This document shows, one piece after another, positions 58,002 to 64,000 of a stretch of 64,000 nucleotides of DNA. The stretch is from Candolleomyces eurysporus (taxonomy: Eukaryota; Basidiomycota; Agaricomycetes; Agaricales; Psathyrellaceae). Below the pieces are notes generated by a model, which saw only the letters and a program-made list of their open reading frames with translations, was not told the origin of the DNA and searched no databases. The DNA lies in contig JANBPK010001201.1 of NCBI GenBank assembly GCA_027579435.1, forward strand, positions 1 through 64,000, written 5' to 3'. Numbering within the stretch: position 1 is the first letter of the stretch; each line of letters starts with the position of its first letter. A program made the translations under genes and the position numbers.

Positions 58002-59422
58002 CTGACATACGTTTGTATCGTATTCATGCACGGCCCGTGTTCTTTGACTCTTCTTATGGTGGACTACAGTAGCGAGTCTAATGAACATTTATGTGATTAC
58101 GCGTTCGTTTCCTGAATTTCCGATTCTGTGTAATTGTTTTGGTAACTTTTAGGAGACGGTAGAACCTCTTCTATCGAGAGGGAAATGAGAAGCTTACATT
58201 CGGATCACTAACAAGGGATGATACTGCGGCTCCAGGCACATCGACCGATTTTGGACGTCGATCTGAGGAGCTGTGGATGAGCGGTGAGGCGATCTAATCC
58301 TTGGCTCGGTGCATTCTTAGGCGAGGTACGTTCACTATGTACAGGTGTTGAGAAACACGAGAGGTGAGTTGCAAAGCTATGTAGAATTCGTCTATACGTA
58401 AGTCTACTTATATACAATCGATGAATATATTGCGGGCGCCGTTCATACTACCAGAGTGCAAAATAAAAGATAAAATGGATGAATAACGAAATAAAGCGAT
58501 ACCATAACGAGTGAGATACAGATACGAGACCATAATCCAAGTATCTACGGTCGCAGTCATCCGCAGAGGCGGAGAAATGTACGGAGTATCTCAACAACAG
58601 GTGCCCGACACTTTCTCAAATCACCGTCGTCGAAATAAGTTGAATCGTACATCCGACGCTCGTCTACACCATCTTCAATCGACTTCCAAATTTCCCGATC
58701 TCTGCACGGTCGTAATGATCCTCTCTTCATAAAAAATTCAAGGCTAGTGTCGTGATAGGCACTCATCGACACATGGAACCTCTCACTCCTTTGTTTTTGC
58801 CTCAGGCCAAAGTCGGTCAATCGTCACGTCTGTCACGCTTCGTCCACCAAAAAGTGTGACATGGTGTGACGTATGCCTGACCGAATCATGACCGAATTGA
58901 CGACGACACTACGTACGTATGGACGAAGGGAGAACAGAACACTTGCACATCCACTCAATCATTCATCTTCAAATTCGCAACTCAACACACTCAGGAGAGC
59001 GCCTCGAACCCGCGGGCTGAATCGAGCAGAGGGAAAAGAGGGGTATGTATATGAGTCGATCGATTGATTATATCTACGTTCCGTTCGTTCATTCATGAGG
59101 AGCTGGTGAGGGGAACGTAACGAAGCGAGGTCGAGAGACAGTAACTGAGGAAAGGAAATCGGAGAAGGAAAGAAAAAGAAAAGCCGTCACATCATGAAAC
59201 TATTGGTAGACAAGCGTATATAGCTAGGCAGCGAAGGCGCCAATGGCACGTTATAGAGTCGAGCCGAGTCGAGCCGGAAAATGGGGACAGGCAGGCAGAG
59301 TAGAGAGCAAACGACGACGACAATGGTCAATAGCACATCCGGATGAAAGAACAAGAACACAGGGAGATGAGAGAATGATTGAGCGGATGATCTATCCTAT
59401 GTGGAACGGACAAACCAACCAC
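58002..59422. other. Spacer and Rho 3' UTR region with a small shared ORF
   Basis: Between the convergent NACHT and Rho genes. A minus-strand ORF (58557-58820) includes IEDGVDERRMYDSTYFDDGD; the equivalent in unit 4 reads IEDGVDERCM then TYFDDGDLRKC. Indels between units are not all multiples of three, so coding status is doubtful. 58860-59420 is very similar to 63300-63876 and is probably 3' UTR of the Rho gene. Confidence 0.45.
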
Positions 59423-59830
59423 TCAAAGCACCAAACACCCGCTCCTCTGTTTCTCCTTCCCCTTGCTCAAAAGCGCGGCACGCGTTGCGTATTGGAAGAC
59501 TTCACGGACGCCTTCACCAGTCTTGGCCGAGCGTTCGAGGTGGTGTTTGGGGCCGATCTTCTGTGCGACTGCCATGCCCTGTTGAATGATTGGCCCATTG
59601 GTGATTAGTGGTGGTGGCGCAGGTCCGAGTCAGTAGGCGGTGATTAGCGCTCAGTCGATAGTCATCGATTGATTGATTCGATATTTGGACGAACGAGCAG
59701 GAAGGTGAGGAGGAGAAAAACAGGAGTCCAATCAGCAGAGCAAAGGAAAATCGAGCGAGAACAAACGCACCTCGGGTGTGACGGTGGAGTAGTCCAAGAG
59801 ACCACTCAAGTCGCGTAGACTCAGACAGCT
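59423..59830 (-). pseudogene. Degenerate C-terminus of a Rho-family GTPase
   Basis: The last exon (59578-59423, minus) encodes GMAVAQKIGPKHHLERSAKT then [20 protein letters not shown] and the CAAX end CLVL-stop, a geranylgeranylation-type box. Upstream, across an intron (donor at 59770), LLDYSTVTPE matches the family's RPVTPEE only at its end, and no GTP-binding N-terminal exons are found before the next unit begins. The G5 motif is ERSAK where Rho proteins have ECSAK (as in the sister copy at 63877). I read it as a 5'-truncated duplicate. A plain shortened gene is possible, but it could not bind GTP. Confidence 0.82.
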
Positions 59831-60587
59831 AGGTGAGGAGCGCCTCGTATAGCGTCGAGGGCCAGGATCGGATGCTCATTCTGGCGCGCTGGCATCGACT
59901 AAATCTACGGATCACACCCGCGATCTGATCTAATCTAGCATGTCTACTCGACTCGGCCAGGATCCCCTACCACAACGGGCCTTTGACTCGTCTTTGAGCG
60001 GGGTGCGGATGTCCGTTAATTGGGTCAGGTTTTTCCGACGTCTATCTCACGGAGTTGGCCACAGTGTATATTCAGGCAGCCACTGATGCGACGCTCAAGC
60101 TCAGGTCGCAAAATGTTCGACCCCAACATTAGGAGAGGGGAATGAACTCGATACCCGCCACAATTCTTTATTCTTTATGAATAGTATGAGAACTGAGGAA
60201 ATACAGGGCGGATCATTTATTTCCTTTGATCTTTTTAAACTCACTCGTGGTCTCAAACTTCTATCACCCTCTAAAAAATAAAATTTAAGCAGCTTTCACT
60301 ACACCGTAGAAGTATTATCACGGAAAGATGCGAGACCACTGATCGATTGGTCCTTAGTTTAGGAACTGGTGCGTTTGTCGCTGTCAATATGCCTGCCGGT
60401 GGGCCCAGAAGTAAGTCAAGGCTGCTTTTGGAATGTCCGGCTATGCGCGTATGGTATCGGGTCGAAAGATAACCCAATCGCCGCTGCACCCCCGACGAGC
60501 ATCACCTGCCACACGCATAGCCACGCATCGCCACTGGTGTGAACGAGCGTCTATCGGTGCCACGCTTCATTTGCAGTTACCACCACC
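59831..60587. other. 5' flank of NACHT copy 4
   Basis: Shares blocks with the flank of copy 2 (53240-53638) and, from about 60470, with the flank of copy 3 (shared 'tctatcggtgccacgcttca' right before the ATG). No gene. Probably holds the array promoter; a 5'-UTR intron ending in TTTGCAG is possible. Confidence 0.5.
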
Positions 60588-62692
60588 ATGTCGGGGGCGT
60601 CCTACTTCAAAAACGCGAAGAACTTTGTAGCAAAGAACACGACCTTCAACACATATGTATCCGGGATTGATGGTAAGCATATCACTGTGATATAGAATTC
60701 GGAAAACCTGAACTAATGGACATCCACACCCCAGCTCTCCAATTCTTATACGAGCATGCCGCTACGGGAGCCATGCACGACTCAGACGAGCGATACCCAC
60801 CACCTATGTGCCATCCTGGAACTCGCGAGGTCGTCATCGTCCGAATCAAGGATTGGTATGGCTTCCAAACCAGGCCTAACAAACCGATCATGTGGGTCCA
60901 CGCCCCTGCGGGATACGGCAAGACTGCCATCGCTGGCACCGTCTCCAAGCTGCTGGAAGAGATGGAGGGCCTCGATTTCAGTCCTCTCGGAGCCACGTTT
61001 CATTTTTGGAGGACATCTCCCGAGCGGAACTCCCCCGCACGGTTCATCATCACCATCGCCTACCAGCTCGCCATGTCGATACCCGAGCTGACTCCCCACA
61101 TCGAGAACGCCGTCAAGCGGAACCCGATGATACTCAGGAAGACTCTGGAGGTTCAGCTCATGAAGCTGATCGTCGAGCCATTCAAAGCTCTCGGAGAGCT
61201 GGACAATATGCCGAACCGGTTGGTTATCGTGGACGGCCTCGACGAATGCATCAACTCGGATCAGGAGTGCAGGGTCGACAGGCAGTTTGCTGAGGACCAG
61301 GAAAAGGTGCAGATTCGGATTATCGACCTCATTCACAGTCTCCAATCGCATCGACTTCCCCTTTCCTTTCTCATTCTCAGCAGGCCGGAGGCATGGATCA
61401 AGCAACACATGCAGTCTGCGTTGTTTGAGCGCGTTGTGGAGGCGGTGGATCTGTACGCCCTCGGAGGTCATGTGAAAGACACGGAGACATACATTCGCGC
61501 GGAACTATCTCGCATCGCGGTGCGCATTCAAGGTGACGGAACACCAGGCCAAGGGGAAGAGGAGTGGCCGAGCGAGGACGTGGTTCAGACCTTTGTTCGG
61601 AGGACAAACGGGCACATGCTGTACGCTTCCACCGTTATCCGACACATCGATAACCCATATGACGACCCACGGAATCTCCTGAAGAATCTCCTCGATGGTT
61701 ACGCCCATAATAATCTTGACCTGGCGCAGTCGTCACCTTTCTTTTCTCTCAACGCGCTGTACATGCATATCATGCAGTCTTGCCCGAAGAGCAATCGTCC
61801 ACTCATGATTGACGTGCTCGAAGACTTCTGTGCGTGCGCGCAATTTTTCCGTCACAACGTTGATGTCCGACGAGGCCTAGCTGTCCTGGACCGTCTAGCC
61901 GGACGAGTCCCAGGACAGGGGTTCCGAGCCCTTCGACCCCTACATGCAGTCCTCCGAGGTGCAGGTTGCGATTTCTGGTCCTCCCCATTCATCCATTCTT
62001 CATTCCCCGACTTCCTTTGTGACCCCCGTCTGTCGTTGGAGTTCGCCATCGATACCGGCAAGGGATCCCGACGGATCCTGGATGGGTGTCTGGACTGCAT
62101 GTCAAAAATGACATCGCAAAGCGAAACAGACGAAGACCACTACCGATTTGCTGTGAGAGTGTGGCCAGTCTTCCTTATGTTGGCGGATTTGCGGCTCCTC
62201 GAGATACCCCATGCTAGATATCTCGAAATCATGAGGGAATTGCTGTCAATTGACCTTCTAGCGTGCTCAATAAAAGCATACATTGATCAGGACTCTACTG
62301 ACGAACTTGTTTGTGGTGTTCTTTCTTCTTATATCTCGACTGTGTACGGTGCCTCCTGGCTTGAACCCCTAAAACCCCCCATTTCGGAGGGGGCTGCTCT
62401 CGTCCAACAGGTCAATAATCATATTTTTACCTCGCTGGATGCCAGTCTAGTCTTCTTTCTACGTCAAACTCCAGATTTCTGGCCCCCCCACCTTGACTCG
62501 GCAGTCCACGATTTCCTGGTGTTCCACCGAAAACAACAATCGAAAGAACCAGCCTCCTGGACCGTAGACACACGTAACCCAGTTGTTCAAGTTTTGTGGA
62601 TGTTATGGCAAGACCACCCAGAGCGTATTATCACACTGTGGAGGAGAGACAGTCACTATCATAAAGAATTCTTAAGTACCGTTTGTGTTTGA
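60588..62692 (+). CDS. NACHT NTPase (NLR-like, HET-E/NWD-type), copy 4
   Basis: Exons 60588-60672 and 60735-62692. Exon 1 encodes MSGASYFKNAKNFVAKNTTF. The NACHT core is intact: [12 protein letters not shown] (Walker A), FHFWRTSPERNSPARFIITI, RLVIVDGLDECI (Walker B), SFLILSRPEAWIKQ. The helical half has LYASTVIRHIDNPYDDPRNL, ALYMHIMQSCPKSNRP, LHAVLRGAG and FIHSSFPDFLCDPRLSLEF; the last 100 residues differ most from copy 3 (for example VDTRNPVVQVLWMLWQDHPE at the end). No repeat domain is visible, so any ligand sensing must lie in the helical C-terminal part. Expected activity is nucleotide-dependent oligomerisation, as in STAND NTPases (family inference). Intact together with copy 3, giving two potentially functional paralogues. 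Confidence 0.88.
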
Positions 62693-63876
62693 CTGACATA
62701 CATGTGCCACTGTTCGTATTGTATGCACCCACGGGCCCCGCTTCTCTGACTTTTCTTATTGTGGACCACGGTAGCGAGTCTAGCAACTACATGAACATGT
62801 ATTTGATTGCGCGTTCACTTCCTGTATTTACATTCCTGTATGATTGTTTTAGTAGCTTTTATGGGACAGTAAAACTTGTCTTATTGAGAGGGAAATGAGA
62901 AGCCAACGTTCGGATCACTAAAACTGTAGAGTTTATGTTGTCCTGTAACTTGTCGGTGTAACTAACCGTGTCGACCGATTTTGACTGAGAGGAACTAGCT
63001 CGACGGTAGGACGCTCGATACTGCAGCTCCAGGCACATCGACCGATTTTGGACGTTGATTTGGGGAGCTGTGGGTGGTGAGGCCATCTGATCGTTCGCTC
63101 GGTGCATTCGCAGGTGAGGTACGTTCACTACGTATAGGTACCCGACACTTTCTCAAATCACCGTCGTCGAAATAAGTCCGAATCATACATCGCTCGTCTA
63201 CACCATCTTCAATTAACTTCCAATTTCTCCATGCCTCTCTGTCGATCTCCGCACGGCCGCAATTATCCTCGGCAATCGTCACGTCTGTCACGCTTCGCCC
63301 ACCAAAAAGTGTGACATGTTGTGACGTATGCCTGACCGAATCATGACCGAATTGACGACGACACTATGTACGTATGTACGAAGGGAGAACAGAACACTTG
63401 TACATCCAGTCAACGATTCATCTTCAAATTCGCAACTCAACACACTCAGGAGAGCGCCTCAACAACTGAACTCGCGAGCACAGGGAAAAGAGGGGTATGT
63501 ATATGAGTCGATCAATTGATTATATCTACGTTCCGTTCGTTCATTCATGACGAGGGGAACGTAACAAGCGAGGTCGAGAGACAGTAACAGAAGAATGAGA
63601 AGCGAGTCAAGGGGGTAAGAAAAAGAAAAGCCGTCACATCATGAAACTATTGGTAGACAAGCGTATATAGCTAGGCAGCGAAGGCGCCAATGATGGCACG
63701 TTATGGAGTCGAGCCGAGTCGAGTCGAGAAGTGGGGACGGGCAGGCAGAGTAGAGAGCAAACGACGACGACGACAATGGTCAATAGCACATCCGAATGAA
63801 AGAACAAGAACACGGCGGAGATGAGAGAATGATTGAGCGGACGATCTATCCTATGTGGAAGGGACAAACCAACCAC
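62693..63876. other. Spacer between NACHT copy 4 and Rho gene
   Basis: No gene supported. Contains the unit-shared blocks (63030-63140, 63145-63260) and the likely Rho 3' UTR (63300-63876). The duplicated 'gaccgattttgga' occurs twice within 62975-63055, a short local repeat (shared 'cgtgtcgaccgattttg' / 'cacatcgaccgattttg'). Confidence 0.45.
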
Positions 63877-64000
63877 TCAAAGCACCAAACAACCGCCCTT
63901 CTGCTTCTTCTTCCCCTTGCTCAAAAGCGCGGCACGCGTTGCGTACTGGAAGACTTCACGGACGCCTTCACCAGTCTTGGCCGAGCACTCGAGGTAGTGC
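63877..64000 (-). CDS. Rho-family GTPase, C-terminal part (cut by window edge)
   Basis: On the minus strand the visible end reads [39 protein letters not shown]. ECSAK is the G5 nucleotide-binding motif, the helix [13 protein letters not shown] is characteristic of Rho1/RhoA-type proteins, KGKKKQKGG is a polybasic region and CLVL a CAAX box for geranylgeranylation and membrane attachment. This copy is canonical where the unit 3 copy is altered, so it is probably the functional gene. The remainder lies beyond the right edge. Confidence 0.9.
   Translation of the reverse strand, partial: HYLECSAKTGEGVREVFQYATRAALLSKGKKKQKGGCLVL

Larger units (their letters stand above)
55780..59830. repeat. NACHT-Rho module, unit 3
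   Basis: Unit consisting of the NACHT gene (+), an approx. 1.4 kb spacer, and a Rho GTPase 3' portion (-). It aligns with unit 4 (about 60470-64000) through the coding region, the 3' flank ('gtagcgagtcta'), spacer blocks at 58240-58390 and 58605-58710, and almost base-for-base over 58860-59570 versus 63300-64000. Confidence 0.8.
60470..64000. repeat. NACHT-Rho module, unit 4 (runs off the edge)
   Basis: Direct repeat of unit 3 as described there. The spacer (62693-63876) holds the same ordered blocks but with a shortened middle (about 230 nt less). The Rho gene continues past position 64000. Confidence 0.8.

Noticed and set aside
60782..61471. Long minus-strand ORFs antisense to the NACHT genes (also 53733-54563 and 56085-56648)
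   Set aside because: They exist in every copy at the same place, contain no known motif, and follow from codon bias of the sense strand; they are shadows.
7000..64000. CRISPR array, origin or bacterial-type operon
   Set aside because: Intron-rich eukaryotic gene structure throughout; no regularly spaced short repeats seen.

Overview
The window is nuclear DNA of a filamentous basidiomycete, most likely an Agaricomycete. The evidence is: dense spliced genes with introns of about 50-70 nt, fungal CBM1 cellulose-binding modules, DUF6533/DUF6534 membrane proteins, ricin-B-type lectins and a NACHT NTPase (NLR-like) array. A Rhizoctonia/Ceratobasidium-type genome would fit, but that is inference. 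Nearly all genes are multi-exon, so given ends are first ATG and stop of a hand-spliced model. Isolated N bases occur through the window; at least two sit inside exons and break the frame.

Left part (1-7.5 kb): two tandem ricin-B-like lectin genes in a segmental duplication that also copied the 3' end of the convergent METTL16-type methyltransferase gene; then an intron-containing tRNA-Ser(CGA). From 7.6 to 23.6 kb lies a dispersed tandem family of small four-TM (MARVEL-like) proteins: four apparently intact genes and one pseudogene, interrupted by an epoxide hydrolase, a DUF6534 gene and a poorly coding stretch with a lipase remnant.

Middle part (24-51 kb): a secreted protein with a C-terminal CBM1, a DUF4140/DUF4139 protein, two closely related CBM1-CE4 polysaccharide (chitin) deacetylases sharing a promoter block, tRNA-Ser(AGA), a proline-rich protein, an F-box/LRR-like protein, two DUF6533 genes flanking a PHO84-type phosphate transporter, a near-perfect 21-bp inverted repeat, and two broken tRNA-like loci.

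Right part (51.4-64 kb): four NACHT gene copies on the + strand. Two are intact (55.9-58.0 and 60.6-62.7 kb), one is frameshifted and one is truncated. They are associated with pieces of a convergent (- strand) Rho-family GTPase gene: a middle exon fused next to the truncated NACHT, a degenerate C-terminus after the third NACHT, and a canonical C-terminus running off the right edge after the fourth. The simplest reading is a tandemly duplicated NACHT-plus-Rho module with internal deletions. This is the most interesting system in the window.
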